A stretch of 64,000 bases of DNA from contig JABELC010000005.1 in NCBI GenBank assembly GCA_028455995.1, forward strand, positions 2,852,001 to 2,916,000. Direction: 5' to 3'. The notes beneath the pieces are model-generated. The model searched no databases and had not been told where the DNA came from. It was given only the letters and a program-made list of their open reading frames with translations. This document shows, piece by piece, positions 45,933 through 61,156 of this stretch. Source of the DNA: Scleromitrula shiraiana (lineage: Eukaryota > Ascomycota > Leotiomycetes > Helotiales > Sclerotiniaceae). Position numbers and translations under genes: made by a program. How positions within the stretch are numbered: position 1 is the first letter of the stretch; each line of letters starts with the position of its first letter.

Positions 45933-48589
45933 TTTAACGTTTTTTTTTTATTGAATTTCTATTCTTTTTTTAAAATATAAATATTGTTCTATATTTATTT
46001 ATAAATTAAATTGCTTTATTAAAAAAGATTTTTTTTAAAAGTTTATTAATATTAATAATTAAAAAATCGAAATATATATTTTAAAAAATAATTTTATTTA
46101 AAATCTTTAAATTATAAATATTTATTAATTTTTTTTATTTATATATTAATTAATATTCTTAATTAAAAATTTCAAGAATTTAAATTAATATTTTAAAAAT
46201 CTTAAAATCTAATTTAAATTTAAAGGATATTTTTAATATAATATATTTTTAAATTTTATATTTAAAAATACTTTTTTTTTTTTTATAATTATTTTTTTAT
46301 TAATTTTTTTTATATAATTAATAACTTTTTAATTAAGTTTTAATAAAATATAGTCTTTTTTTTTTAATTTAACTTATTTTTTTTTAAGTTTTTTTATAAA
46401 TTCTTTTTTATTAATTTTGAATTTTTTTTTTTGATTTATATTTTTATTTATATTTTTAATATTATTTTTTTTTTTATTCTATGCATTCTATAAATTTAAA
46501 CTTGGAAATAGTTATTCAAACTAAATTTAATAAAAAATAATTTTAAAGAAAAATATAAAAAATCAAATAATATTGATTATCTAAATAATAAAAGATAAAA
46601 AAAATTTAAAACTTTTAATTTCAAAATTCTTATATATAATATATAAATATAATTTAAAAATTTTATTTATTATTTTAATTAAATTTTGATTTTAAAAATG
46701 GTATATTTTTTTTTTAATTATATGAATTCTTTTAATATTATAAAGATTTTAAATAATTTTTTTAAATTTCTTTTTATTATTAATAGCAAAAATTTTAAAG
46801 ACATTATTATTTTTTAATTAAAGTTTTAATTTATATACTATTTTTAAAAAAGTTTTTGATTTTATTATTTTTAATTAAATTATTTTAAAAAAATGATCTT
46901 TAAATTACTAAATTTATATATATTCTTTATTAAGATCAATTTAAAAATTTATTAAATTAAACACTATATATTTATTAGGAGCAAAAGAAAAAATGAGTTT
47001 AATTTTTATATTTTTTTTTTATTTAGTATTTTAAGAGTAATATTTATATTTTGTAATAATTTATTTAATATCTTTATATATTATATTATAATAAAAAGAT
47101 TATACTTTTTTAAATATTTTTTTAATTTTAAAATGTATAAATCTTTTATATATATTATAAATAATAAAAAATATATTAAAATAAATTAAACAATATTAAA
47201 AAAAGATATATTTTTTAAATTGTTTATTATCAAAATCTTTTTTATAAATTTGATTATTTTATAATTTAAAATTTTTTATATAATAAAATCAATTATTATT
47301 ATTTTTTTAATGTTTTTTTTTAATTGATTTAATAAGCTTTTTTTTTGGATTTTGAAGATAATCTTGAAATTAATATTATTAAAATATAATTAAAATAGAA
47401 TAATATTTTTTATTTTTATTTAATTATTTATTTTATTTAGATTTAATTTTTTAAAATTAATTATCAATTAAAAATTGTTTTAAGATTTAAAAAGGAGAAG
47501 ATATAATATATCAAAATTTTTTGATTTTTATATCTTTATCAAAAAGATCAATATATTGATAAAATTATTTTTTAATTTGATTTTTTAAAGTTTGAGAAGT
47601 ATAAGAGGTATTAAAAGAAATTTAAAAAGTTTAAGGAGTTTAAAGAATAGAAATATTAAAAGTTGATAATATAATTAAATTGAATAAAAAGTAATTAAAT
47701 AAAAAATAGTTAAATAAAGAGTAGTTAAATAAAAAGAATATATAAAATTGTTTTTTTTTATTTATTTATTTATTTATTTATATTTAAAAAATTTAAATTT
47801 TTAAATTAATAATATTTTTATTTTTATTTTTAAAAATATTATTAAGATTAAAAATATTATTAAAATTAAAAATATTGTTAAAATTAATCAATAATATCGA
47901 TATTATTAATAAAATATATTCTATTTCGATCAAAGAATTTAATCTTTTGATTGATCAATAAGATGCTCGATTCAGCAATAAAGTCTGATTGACTAATAGA
48001 AGAGTCCGATTTATCAATAGGAGGGCCTATTTACAAATGGGAGTTATTGCCGAATGGGGCGGACCAGATCGAGAATCGCTTATACAAACAAGATCGAGTG
48101 TTTTAATCTTTATCCTAGACCACGTTTGGATAACTTTTTTTTCTTATTTAAATTTATAAATATTAGCTAAATAGATGTTTATTGAATGTGATTATTGATA
48201 TCAAATATTTTGTTATTTTGATATTTTAAGTTCTATAAATTTTAAGCTTAATTAATATTTATTTAATATAATAATTAATAATGAATATTTAACAAAAATA
48301 ATGTTTTTGATTTTATAGATTTTAAAGATTTTATAGATTTTAATTAAAATTGATATTTATCAAATATATTATTATATTTAAAAGATTTTCTAATTTTTGA
48401 AGATTTATATTATGAAAATATTATTAAAATCTTTATTATAAACTAGAAAAATTTTAATAATATTTTTATTAAATATATTTAAATATTTGAATTTTGAATT
48501 TATTTTCTAAATTAATTATTTTTTAGTATTTTGTTATATTTATTGTAATATATTATATTATAATTTATTTGTTCGTATGACTCTAGGGG

Positions 48590-51500
48590 ATTAGAATGAT
48601 ATAATATGAGTTTATTTTTTTATTATAGAAATCTATTTAAGAAGATCAAAAGAAATATTATGTATTATTAAGAGTATATATTTTGTAAATAATATAATAT
48701 AAAGTTATATATTAATTATATAAATATCATTAATTTTTTAAAAATTTAATATTATATATATAAAAAGTTAAATTTGATAGAGATTATTATTTATTTATAT
48801 AAAATAAAAAAAATAGATTTTTTTAACTTTTTATTTTTTTAATATTTTTATAATTTATTTATATAGAATATAATATTTTAATATTAAATCAAAATACTAG
48901 TAAATATTATGTAAATTATATATTATTATTATTTTTTTATATTATGTATTTTATTATTTTATTTTATAATAATTATATATAAATTATTATTTAATTATTT
49001 TTTAAAAAATAAAATAAAGAAAATTAAAATCTTTTTTTATGTTTAATTTATTTATTGATTTTTATGAGTATTTTATTTATATTAATAAGTTTTTTTAATC
49101 TCAAATAAAGTTTTATTTTTCTTATTATATTTATTAAATTATTATTATTAAATTATTATATTTTTATAATTTTTTCATATTTATATAATTAATATAATAT
49201 TAAAATATTAATTATAAATTATTTTTGAATAATTATCTTAAATTTAATTGACAATTAAAATGAAAAATATAAATTAATATAAATAATTAATAATAAAATA
49301 TAATTATTAAAAAATTTATTAATTGTATTTTTAATAATAATTATTAAATTAAAATTAAATATTATTATATAAAATTTAAATAATATATTTATATTCAATT
49401 AAGAATAAATATCTAATATTTATATTTTTCTTTTTATTTATTAATATAAGAATATATTTAATTTAAAATAATAAATGAAAATTATTTATATATAAAATTT
49501 TAATAAATATATATCTATATAAAAATTTAAAATTTAATGATATAAATTAAAGTTTTTTTATAAAGTTTTTTTTTGTTATTATATATATTTATTAAATATT
49601 TTTATATTTTTATTATTTGATTTGATACTTTATATAGTTTATATTAAATTAAATAAAATTTTAGATTAATAATAAATTATAATATAAATATTATAAATAT
49701 ATTAAATAATATATTGTTTTTTTAATATTATGGTTTTTTAGAGTTTATTATATATTTTATGAATATTGATGTTGATTTTTTTGATTTGTTTTAAATTTTT
49801 ATATTGAAATTATCAATTTATCATAATTATTAAATTTTTTTTTGAAATTAAATTATTATTAGATTTAAATAAATATATTTTAATTAATTATTTTTATTTT
49901 TTATATAAAAATTTAGGTTTTTTTAAATAATATTTCTTCATAAATAAATTATTTATTAATAATAATTAAAATATTATTTATTTATATTATTATAATTTTA
50001 AATTGTATAATATAATGATTTAAATATAATTCTATAAATAAATATTAAATGAATTAATTTTTATTATTATTATCATAATAAATATTATTATTAATATTAG
50101 TTAATAGATTAAATATTATATAATAAAAAATTATAGAAATATAATATATTTTTTTTATATTAATAAAGTCTTATATAATAAATTCTAATTTTTTATGTAT
50201 ATTTTTTATATTTAATTATTGAAATTTGTTAATTTATTTATATTTAAAGATTTTTATTGAAAATTTTGCTTGTTTTATTATTTTAGATATATTGACTTTT
50301 ATTAATTTCTTTAATTTCTTTTTTTTAATTTTATATATATTTTATTTGTTTTTTTTTATTACATTTAATTTTTTTGATAAAAACAATCAATTTATCAAAA
50401 AATATATTTTAATTAAATATATAATATATTTATTATTTAATAATATTATAATAATTAAGAATATTTTTTCTAAATCTTTATTTTTTATATATAATTGAAA
50501 TTACATTTTTTATTATATATTCTATTAAACATATTAATAAAACTATATTATTATTGATAATACAATATCAATTTTTTAATTTTTTTTTAATTTATTATAT
50601 TTATAAATTATTGATTTAAATAGTTTTAATATTATTATTTGTAATAATTTTTAAATAATCAAATGATTATTATTATCATTGATAAATATAAATAATATAT
50701 ACTTTTTTATAAATGTTATTAATAATTTTAATATTTATATTGATTTCATAATTTTTATTTTTGATTAATTTAAAAATATAAAAATTTTTTTATATTAATA
50801 ATTCTTTTATGTGTTAATCTTTTTAAATATATTTTAAAATTATGTATTATATATATTAATAATTTATTTTGTTTTTATAATACTTTTATATTATTATTTA
50901 AATACCTTTATATCTATAAAGGTTATTCTTTATTGTTTATAATTTTATTATATAATTAATAATAATTTTCATCAATAAATCTGATTTTTCTATATATACT
51001 AATATATTAAATATTGAAAAAATGAAAATTAATTCATTGAAATCTATTATATTATTCATAATATGTATTTTTTTCTAAAATTAAATTATTATAATTTATT
51101 TCATAAAGTTTTATATATTTATTATATAATTTTATAATGTTACTTGATTTTATTAATTTATTAATAAGATTTTATAAATATTATTTTTATTTTTGTTATT
51201 ATAATACTTATATATTTATTAAATTTTTTTATAATAAATTATATATGAATATTAACAATAATATAATTTAGAAGTTTTATATAAATATTGATCTATTTAA
51301 AATAAATTATATTTGAAATATATTTTATGAATATATTAGTTAATTCTATTATTATTTGATATTTTAAAATTTTATTAAATGAATATAATATTAATTTTTT
51401 ATTAATATATATAATATTAATTATAATTATATAACGAAATTAAATATTATTATTTTTATTATTATTAATTTCAAATTTGAATTTTTTTGATAATTTATTA

Positions 51501-52560
51501 TATATTTAATGTTGATTACAATATTTTATTAATATATTAATTTTTCTTTTAATTATATTATTGTAATTGATTTATTTAAATATATTATATAATCTATAAA
51601 TAATTAAATAATTAAAATATTTATATAAACATTATAATTTTATTATAAATAATTTGATTTTTAATATTATCAAAAAATATATCAATTTTATTTATATTTA
51701 TTAAATAAAGTAAAAAGAACATATTTATATAAATAATATAAACTTTGATTTACTTAATTAATAATTTAATTTTATATAATTCAATAAGTTTTTTAACATT
51801 TTTTTTTAAATATAATTTTTATACTTTTTGTTTTATAATAATTAATAATTAAATTAATTAGTTTTTATAATGCTTTATATTGTTATTTATTAATAATTAA
51901 TATTAATATTATTTTTATATTGATTATAATATTTTAAAATTTATTGGGATTATATTTATTATTTATAAAAAATATTTTAAAAGTATATATGATTTATTTT
52001 GATATTATGTTTCTATTGATTTAATTATTTTTAGATAGTTTTTTATATATTAATATATATTTAAATACTTTCTTTATAAATATAATGATGATTTATAAGT
52101 TATTAATTAATTTATTTAATGTATAATATATTTTTAATATAATTTTATTTAAATACTTTATTTTTATATAAAATACTTTATAAATCTTATTAATATTTTT
52201 TATATTCTTTCTTATTTTTTTTATAATATATTAAAAATTATTTATATATCTAATTATTATCCTTTTTTACAATTTTGTTCTTATATTTTTACCAAATTTT
52301 TTTTTAATTTATTTTTGAATAATTAATAAAAAAATATTTTTTTTATATACTTAATATTATTTTTTATAATTTCATTTAAGATTATTTTTATTATATTAAT
52401 TTTGAATATTTTATTTTGATTTAAATCGATTTCAACAATTATCATAATTTTTATAATTATTATAATTAAAATGTTTATTTTAGTTTCATAAATTATATTT
52501 AAATCATTTTTTAATATAATATATATTAATGTTATTATTTTATTTTTTTATTTTATTTTT
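48590..52560. repeat. RIP-worn repeat, copy 1
   Basis: About 4 kb aligning by eye with 57610-61156 in the same orientation at many anchors, for example AAATATTATTATTTTTATTA at about 51440 (60172 in copy 2) and TATATAATTCAATAA at 51773 (60499 in copy 2). No intact ORF remains, so the class of element is unknown. Borders are approximate. Confidence 0.72.
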
Positions 52561-52569
52561 TATTTTTTT

Positions 52570-52710
52570 TTTGGTTTAAAGTCCTGTTTCAGTCATTGAC
52601 TATATAAGACTATCGAGGTTTAATACTTTGATGATTGAAGATTCTTATTTTTACATTTAATATACTCTAGGGAGAGATTAAAAGTCTAGTTTTAAAATAA
52701 AATAAAAAAA
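52570..52710. other. Island of ordinary base composition at the end of repeat copy 1
   Basis: About 140 bp with clearly more G/C than its surroundings, including GTCCTGTTTCAGTCATTGAC, then TATATAAG and ACTATCGAGG, and CTCTAGGGAGAG. It could be a piece of unique DNA between two elements or the end of an element spared by RIP. A CTCTAGGGG lies near the left border of copy 1 (48581). No gene seen. Confidence 0.6.
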
Positions 52711-52719
52711 CAATTTTTT

Positions 52720-55165
52720 TAACTTTATTTCTTTCTTTTAATTTTTTGCAGTTTTTTTTTTTAAAATAATCTTTTTTTTTTTATTAATAATATTTATTTT
52801 TTTTTATTTTTTTTTTAATTTATTTTTTATATCAAAATTTTTTTTTTAAGTGCTATAATTTAATGATTATTTTTGTTTTTTAAATATATTTTGTTTTAAT
52901 TTTTATATTTAGAAGAAGTTTTATATTTGTTTTTTTGGTTTAATTTTTATATTTTTTAAGATTATTTAGTTTTTTTTTGAATTTTTAAGTATTTTTAATA
53001 TTTTAATAATAGATATTTAAAAAAAAATTTTTTCTATATATATAATGATTATTTAAAATGTATTTTAGTTTGAATAGATATGATTTAATATATTTATATT
53101 GTAATTTTAATTAAAATAATATATTATTAATTTTTTATTTTGTGTTTTTAAATAATAAAATTTTATTTTTAATTTTTTAATTAAATATTTTATTATAAAC
53201 TATTTTTTTTATTTTTAATATTTATTTTTATTTATATTAATTAAGTTGATTAATTTTTATATTAATTATAATAAAACTAATTATATTTAGATTTAGATAT
53301 TATTATATAATAAGTTTAATAAAGTTGTTAATTTTTTTATTATTCATAATATTAATATAATTTAAAATTTAATAAAGTAAAATTTTAGTTTTATATACTT
53401 TGATTTGGTTTGTTATTTTTATAATTTTAATTTGTTGATTTTATTTAAAGTTATTTAATAGAATTTTTAATTTAAATAATTTAATTTGATTATTTAAATA
53501 TATTTAAAAATGGATTTTTAGTTTAATAATTTAATTTGTTATTTTGATTGTATAAATAATTTTTTCTTAATTTATTATTATATATGATTTTTAAAGAGTT
53601 TAAGTTATATTATTTAATATTTTTTAATTTTAAATTATAATTATATAAAATAATATTGATATTAATTGAATTTTTTTTTAATTTTATTTATAAATGTAGA
53701 TATATTTGAATAAAAGAATTTTATAGAAAAGTTAATAATTAATAATTTGTTTAAATGATTTTTTTTTTTTTTTTTGATGTTTTATTAATTAAGATAAAGT
53801 ATAATATATTTTTATTTTAAAAGGTAAAATGAAATTAATAGATTAGTTTAAAAGAATGTTGATGAAAATGAAATTTATTAAGAATTATTATAATATGTTA
53901 TAGTTGAAATAAATTTTTTAATAATTTTATTTTATTAAATAAGATTTTTTTATTATTGATTATAGTTTAATTAATAAAATATTGATAAAAGAAATTTAAT
54001 ATTTGAATATTATATTTTTTGATATTAAAGTTTAATTTAATTTTAAAAAAGAATAAATTTATTTTAATTTCTATAATTAATATAAAAGTTATTTGGAAGA
54101 TTTTAAGGAGTTTTTATAGCTTTAAATTTGATTAATTTTAGTTAGTTTTTTTATTAAATTATTAAATTATAATTTATTATATTAATAATATAAATTATAT
54201 AGATTTAATAAATGATTATTATATTTAGTTTTTTTTTAATGTTTATAAATTTGGTTATATAATAAAATGTTGATTTTGCTTATTTAATATATATATTTAT
54301 ATGTTTTTTGAAAATTAGATTAATATCAAATTATATATTTAATTAATAAATTGAATTTTTTAATTATAATATTTTTTGATTAAAAAATGTAATAATTAAT
54401 TTAGTTTTTTTATTTTTAATAAAATGAATTAATTCGATTTTAATAATATTAAATTTTATTATATTGATAATTTTTTTTAAAATAGCTTTGTTTTTTTAAA
54501 GAATATAGAAAAAATTATAAAACTTATATTATTAATATATAATAAAATTTTTATATTAAAATATTAATAAAGATTTTTTATATAGATCAAAAAAAAATAA
54601 AGAAGATTAGATTATTTTATAATATTTTAATATTGATTTAATTAAATTTTTTTGATTATTTATTAAATATAAGTTTTAGTTTTTAGTTATTTAGAAATGA
54701 TCTTATTTATATTATTAAATTTATTAAAAAATTTAATAATTAATTTTTAATTCTATAATTAAATGCTTTTTTTATATTAAGAAAAATTATAGATATTTTT
54801 AATTTAAATTTTTTATTTAATTAGATTTTATTTATAAAAAGTATTATTATATTAATAATTGATTTTTTGAATTAATTATTGATTTATAAAAAATAAAATA
54901 GATTAATGATTTTTATAAAATAATTTAATTTTTTAATCAATATTTGTTTATTAACTTTTTTTAAATAATTCAATAAAAAAATTATTTAATAAATTTTGAA
55001 AATGAAATAGTTTAGTTTCTTAAACTTTTTTAAAATTGTTTTTATAGTTTGTCTTTAATATTTTAAATAATATTTTAATTTAATTAAGATTAAATAAATT
55101 TTAAAAAATTATTTAAAAGCATATTTATATATTTTTTAAATAATAATATAAATAATTAAATCAAG
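52720..55165. other. AT-rich DNA with strong G over C skew
   Basis: Plus strand shows many G and very few C (typical words: TTTAGTT, GATTTT, AAGAG). No ORF. Probably another mutated element, not matched to the other repeats here. Confidence 0.5.
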
Positions 55166-55308
55166 GCTTAAAAATTTACCCTTGATTTTAACTAAACACA
55201 CATTTCGAAGCTTTGATAACGCTAAGCTTAACCAATCCCATTGACTCGGTCTGTAATCCACTCATTTGGGGGTGGGAGCTTCAGGAGGGGGAGGAAACAG
55301 AGTGTTTA
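55166..55308. other. GC-normal island inside the AT-rich block
   Basis: About 140 bp of balanced sequence with a C-rich start (CCCTTGATTTTAACTAAACA), GACTCGGTCTG in the middle and a G-rich end (GGGGGTGGGAGCTTCAGGAG). No tRNA, ORF or repeat unit was found in it. Since RIP acts on duplicated DNA, a spared island is likely unique sequence; it lies where the strand skew changes. Confidence 0.7.
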
Positions 55309-57605
55309 TTATTTTATAATTTATTATACATTTAGATTGTTTTTTAATTCTTTATATTATGAAATAAAGTTTTATATAATTATTTTATTGTATAAGGAAT
55401 AATTTTAAATATTATTTACAATTCTTTTTTTAATTTTTATTTATAATATTTTTGATATTCATTTTCTTTATTTATTTATTATATTATAATAGTAGAATTT
55501 TTTTTAATATTATATTTTAAATTTTATAATTGAATTTTTTAAATTTTATAAAAGTATATTTAGATTTAATATATGATATTTAAATGCTTTATTTTTAAAT
55601 ATATTTAAAAATATTATTTATATAAATTTGATTAATATATTTATATATTATAAAACTAATATATAAATAATTATTTTATAATTAAAAAAATAATTTTTAT
55701 TATTGAATTTTATTATATTATTATATATTTTATATAAGTTAATTTAATATTAAATTTTTGATATATAATATTAACAATTTTTTTTTTGTTTTTTTTTATA
55801 TATATTTTTCTATTTTTTCATATATATACTTTTTTATCTTTATATTTTGTTCTCTAATCTTTAATTATTTTTTATTTTTTGTTTATATTTACTTTTTTAT
55901 ATAATTTAGATTTTTTTTATTGATAATTTATTGATTTTATAGATTTATATTTGTTTATAATTATTTATTTTTGATAAAGATCTTTAAATAAATAAGTTTA
56001 TTTAATTTAATTATATTGAAAATTATAATTATTTTAGTTATGATTATTTTGATTGTAATTGTTTTGATTATAATTATTTCAATTATATTAAAATACAACA
56101 AAATCTATAATTCTAAATATATGTTTTATTAATTCTTTATTTTTGATTTCTATTAAAAAGAATTTTTTTATACTTTTTTAAAGAATTTTGAAATATTTTT
56201 AATATTAAACATTTATAATATTTTTTTATTTAATTATTTATTTTTTATAAATATTTAATAATTATATATTCTTTTTAAATCTAACATATGAACAATATTT
56301 TTATAAATTATTCTAAAATATTAAATAATTAAAAATCTATAATTTCGTTTTGATACAATCTTTATTTATATAAATTGAATTTTTTATGATTTAGAAATCT
56401 TATTCTTATAATTCTTTTCAAATATTTTTCATTAAATATACTTGAAAATTAACAAAGTTATTAAAATTAATATAAAAATAAAGAGATATATTTCAAGAGT
56501 TTTAAAATATCTTATTTGATCTATGCATGCTTCAATTTTAAATTAATTAAGTAATGAAAACAATTATTATTATTGTTAGATGATAAAAAATCTAAAAAAA
56601 GAATTATTATTATTAAAAAAAATAAAAGATTCTTTTATTTTTATTAATCTTGATTGATTATTTCAAATAAAATAAATTATTACTATTTAAAGATAAAATT
56701 TCTAATTGAATATGAAAATTTAGTATAAAATTTAATTATAAATCATTAAATTTTTGAAAATTTATTTTAATTTAAATAATAATTATTTATACAATAAAAA
56801 TATAAATTCTTATTATTTCTTTCTTTTTTAACAAAATGATTTCTTATTTTAATAATTAATTAATTATAATTCATTATATATGTACTTTATAAATTCAAAA
56901 TTTTAAACTATAATATTTTATATTAGAATTGCATATTATTTTCTTTTTATAACAAATGAATAACTTTTATTGAATTTCTTTGATTATTTCTTATATATTT
57001 AGGAGATTTTTAAACAATCTTTATATATTTAATCAATTATTAAATAACCTTTAGATATTTTTAATTTTCAAACAATTTCTTTTATTTTATAAAATATTAT
57101 AACTTTTATTATATACTATAACTTTTAAAATTTTTATTTTATATATTTTATATTTATTAATAAATGTTTACAAAATAATTAGAATACATTTTTTGTTTTA
57201 AATATAAATAGGATCTTTTAATGATTTTTTGTACAATATTTTTAATTTATTTACTATTTATATACTATTTTTTAATTCATATCACAATTATATATTAATA
57301 TAAATCTTTAAATTTGAAACTAATTTTTGATTAATTTTAAAAGACATAATCTTTTTGATATATAATAAATATATTTAATTATTTCCTTTAAAATCAATTT
57401 ATATATATAGATAAATTATTAATAATCAATTTAAGTTTTTAATTTCTTTATCAATTTAAAAATAAAAAATTATAAATATTTTTTTAATAATTTGGAGATA
57501 ATGTATAAGTTATTTGAAATCCATAAATGAATAATTTGATGTGATTAAGAAAAACTTAATTTAATATCTTATATTTCAATATTATTTTATTGAAAAAAAT
57601 ATTAT
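55309..57605. other. AT-rich DNA, C over G in its right part
   Basis: From about 56100 on, plus-strand C exceeds G (words such as ACAATCTTT, TTCTTAT), the opposite of 52720-55165. No gene or repeat structure could be defined. Confidence 0.45.
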
Positions 57606-57609
57606 ATAT

Positions 57610-60600
57610 TCATTATTTTTTTTATAAAAAAGTTATTTATATGACTTTAAAAAAGTAGAATAATACAATAATAGAGTATTTTTTGTATTATATTAATCTT
57701 ATTTAAAAGGATTAACAAAAGTATTATATATTAATAAAAGTATATATTTCTTTTATAAATATATAATAGAAGATTATATATTGATCATATAAATACTAAT
57801 AATCTTGTAAAAATTTAATTCTATATATATAAAAAGTTATATTTTATAAAAATCATAATTTATATATAAAAATAAAATAGAAATAAACTTTTTTTAATAT
57901 TTTGCTTTTTTAACATTTTTATAATTATGAGTATATTATATAACATTTTAATATTAAATGAAAATAAGTATTATTTAAATTATATAATTTAATTTAATTA
58001 AAATGAATTAATAAATTTATTAATATTTATATTTATTAATATAATGATATATTTGATTTAAAATAATAGATTAAAGTTATTTATGTATCTAAACAAAATC
58101 AAAATTTAATAATATAACTTATAGTTTTTTTAATAAGTTTTTTTATCATTAAATATATTTATTAAATATTTCTATATCATTATAATTTAAATCGATATTT
58201 TATATAATTTATGATAAATTAAATATAATTTTAAATTAAGAATAAATTATAATACAAATATTATATATATACTAAATGATATATTATTTTTTTAATATCA
58301 TATTGTTTTTGAAATTCATTATATATATTATATAAATTGATATTAATTTTTTTAATTCATTTTAGTTTTTTATGTTATAGTTTTTAATTTATTATAATTA
58401 TTGAACTTTTTCATAAGATTAATTTATTGTTAAATTTAAATGAATATATATTTTAATTAATCTTTTCTATTTTTTATATAAGAATTTAATCTTTTTTTAG
58501 ATAATATTTTTTTTGTAACTACATTATTAATTTATAATAATTAAAATAGTATTTATTTACATTATTATAATTTTGACCTTTTAGTTTTATATATATAATA
58601 AATAAAAATTACATATGCATATTATTATTTTTAATTTCATAATATAATAATTAAAATATATATTAAATCAGTAATTATTTATTTTTAGAGTTTTATATAA
58701 TAATTATATTATATATAATATAGTTTTTAATACATGTTTTATTTTTAAAATAAAATATATAAAAATAAAATATATAAATTTTAAAAATGTTTATATATAT
58801 ATATTTTTAAATAATATTATATAAATAAATAGTAATTATATTGATTTGTTTTATCATTATTAAAATAATTATAATAATTAATATTAATTGATAAATTGAA
58901 GATTAAATAATTAAGAATTATATAAAGATAATATATTTTTTAATATTATTAAAATTTTATATAACGAATTTAAACTTTTTATATATGATCTTTATTTTAG
59001 AATATTTAAATTTACTAATTTATTTATCTTTCAAAAATCCTATTTTTATTGAATTATTTTTTAATATTTTTTTTTATTCTTCCTTTTGATTTTATATATA
59101 TTTTTTTTATTTTTTTATTATATTGAATTAATTTAATAAAAAGAAGTTTTGATTGAATATATATTATATAACATTATTTCATAAAATTATAATATTTACT
59201 AAGACTTTTTAAAATATTCATTTTTTATATATAAGTTAAATCATATTTCTTATTATATATTTTATTAAATATATTAATGAAATTATATGATTATTAATAA
59301 AGAAACTTTGATATTTTAATCTTTTTTTGATTTATTATTATATCTATGTGTAAATAATTTTAATATTATTATTAATCAATGTTAATTATAAATAATATAA
59401 CACTTTTCATATATCTTATTAATAATATTAATATGAAATTATTGAATTCTTTATAATATAAAAAAATTAAAATTGATTGAATCATTACAATATTGCTATT
59501 GATATTAATTTTATAATCTTTATTTTTTCTTAATTTAAAAATATAAGAATCTTTTTTTTATAGATATATTTTTTTTAAATTTATATTATTAAATATATTT
59601 TTAAAATATATATTATATATAAAAATAATTTGTTTTATTCTTAAAATATATGTTTTATCATTTAAATTGTTTTATATTTATCAATTTTATGATTTATTTT
59701 TCAAAGTTTTAATATTTAATTAATGATAATTTGTATAGATAATTTTAAGTATTTTTTATATATTTATATATTAAATATTCAAAATATAAACATAAATTTA
59801 TTAGAGTTTATTCTATCATTTATAATTTTTATTATTATTTATAATAATTTATTTTATAAAATTTTATATATTTATTGTATAATTTTATAATATTGTTTAA
59901 TTTTATGAATTAATTAATATAATTTTGATATTGATTGTTAGTATGATATTTATGAATTTTTGAAATTTTTTGTAATATATTATATATTAATATTAATAAT
60001 CATATAATTTCAAGGTTTTATATAAATATTAATTTATTTATAATAAATTATATTTTGAATATTTGTTTTAATATATTATTTAATTAATATATTATTTAAT
60101 TAATATATTATTTAATATTCTTTTATTTTATTAAATATATATAATATTAATGAGAATAATATAACCACGCTAAATATTATTATTTTTATTATTATTAATT
60201 TTGAATTTGAATTCTTTTAATGATTCATTATATATTTAATATTAATCATAATATTTTATTAATTTATTAATTTCAAGTTTATTTGTATTATTCTAATTAA
60301 TCTATTTGAATGTAGTCTACTATTTATAAATAATAAAATAATAAAATAATTATATAATTATTATAATTATATTTTTATAAAATTAAAAAGAGTTTATTAA
60401 TTTTATTATAAATAATCTCACTTTTAATATTATTAAAAAATATATTTAATTTATATAAATAATATAACTTTTAATTTAATTAACCAATAAATCGATTTTA
60501 TATAATTCAATAACTTTTTTAATATTATGTTTTTTTAAATATCATTTTCGCGATTGTTTTTTTTTTTTGAAATTGATAATTAAATTCAATAGTTTTTACA

Positions 60601-61156
60601 ATATATTATTTTAATATTTATTAAGAATTAAAATTATTATTATGTTTATATTGATTATAATATTTTAAAATTCATTGAAATTATATTTCTCATTTATAAA
60701 AACTATTTTAAAATTATATGAAATTTGCTTTAATATTTGCTTTTGATTATTTTGATTATTTTTAAACAATTCTATATACAATATATTATTCTTAAACGTT
60801 TTTTCTTTAATATAGTAATTATTTATTATTCAGTAATTAATTTTACTATCATATAATATATTTTTAATACAATATTATTAAAATATTTTATTTTTATATA
60901 AAATACTTTATAAATTTTATCAATATTTTTTATTTTTCTTTTGTTTTTTTGAAATATATTAGAAATTGTTTATATATATAATTATTATTGTTTTCTATAA
61001 TTCATTATCAAATCATTTTTGCTATATTGACTTTAAATGTTTAATTATAAATTAAATTAATTTTGATGATTATTATAATTATTATTTTTATTATATTGAT
61101 TGTGATTATTTTTTTATTTGAATTTATATGAAATTTTCTTAAATTGTTTTTTAATA
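57610..61156. repeat. RIP-worn repeat, copy 2
   Basis: Direct repeat of 48590-52560. Its alignment is cut at 61156 by the inserted foldback element (…TTTTTTAATA, then TACTCGG); copy 1 runs on from the same point (TTTTTTAATATA at about 52510). Sequence after 62147 may be its continuation. Confidence 0.7.

Larger units (their letters stand above)
45269..48070. mobile_element. 2.8-kb DNA-transposon relic with terminal inverted repeats
   Basis: The ends are inverted copies: left GATCTGGTCCACCCCATTCG, right end reverse-complemented GATCTGGTCCGCCCCATTCG, continuing with GCAATAA and CCCATTTRTAAAT. Inside each end lie about 20-bp subterminal repeats (ATTGATNAATCAGAC-like): about four units at the left and five at the right. 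The terminal GATC is palindromic, so it may be part of the TIR (45269..48070) or a 4-bp target duplication (45273..48066). No ORF survives inside. A CTAACCCCT array at 45566-45667 may have a RIP-worn inverted counterpart at 47585-47646. Superfamily not determined; subterminal repeats are common in hAT- and CACTA-type elements. Confidence 0.78.

Noticed and set aside
50226..50498. 90-codon ORF in the AT-rich block
   Set aside because: Phe/Ile/Leu/Asn-only composition reflects base content; homologous copies are full of stops.
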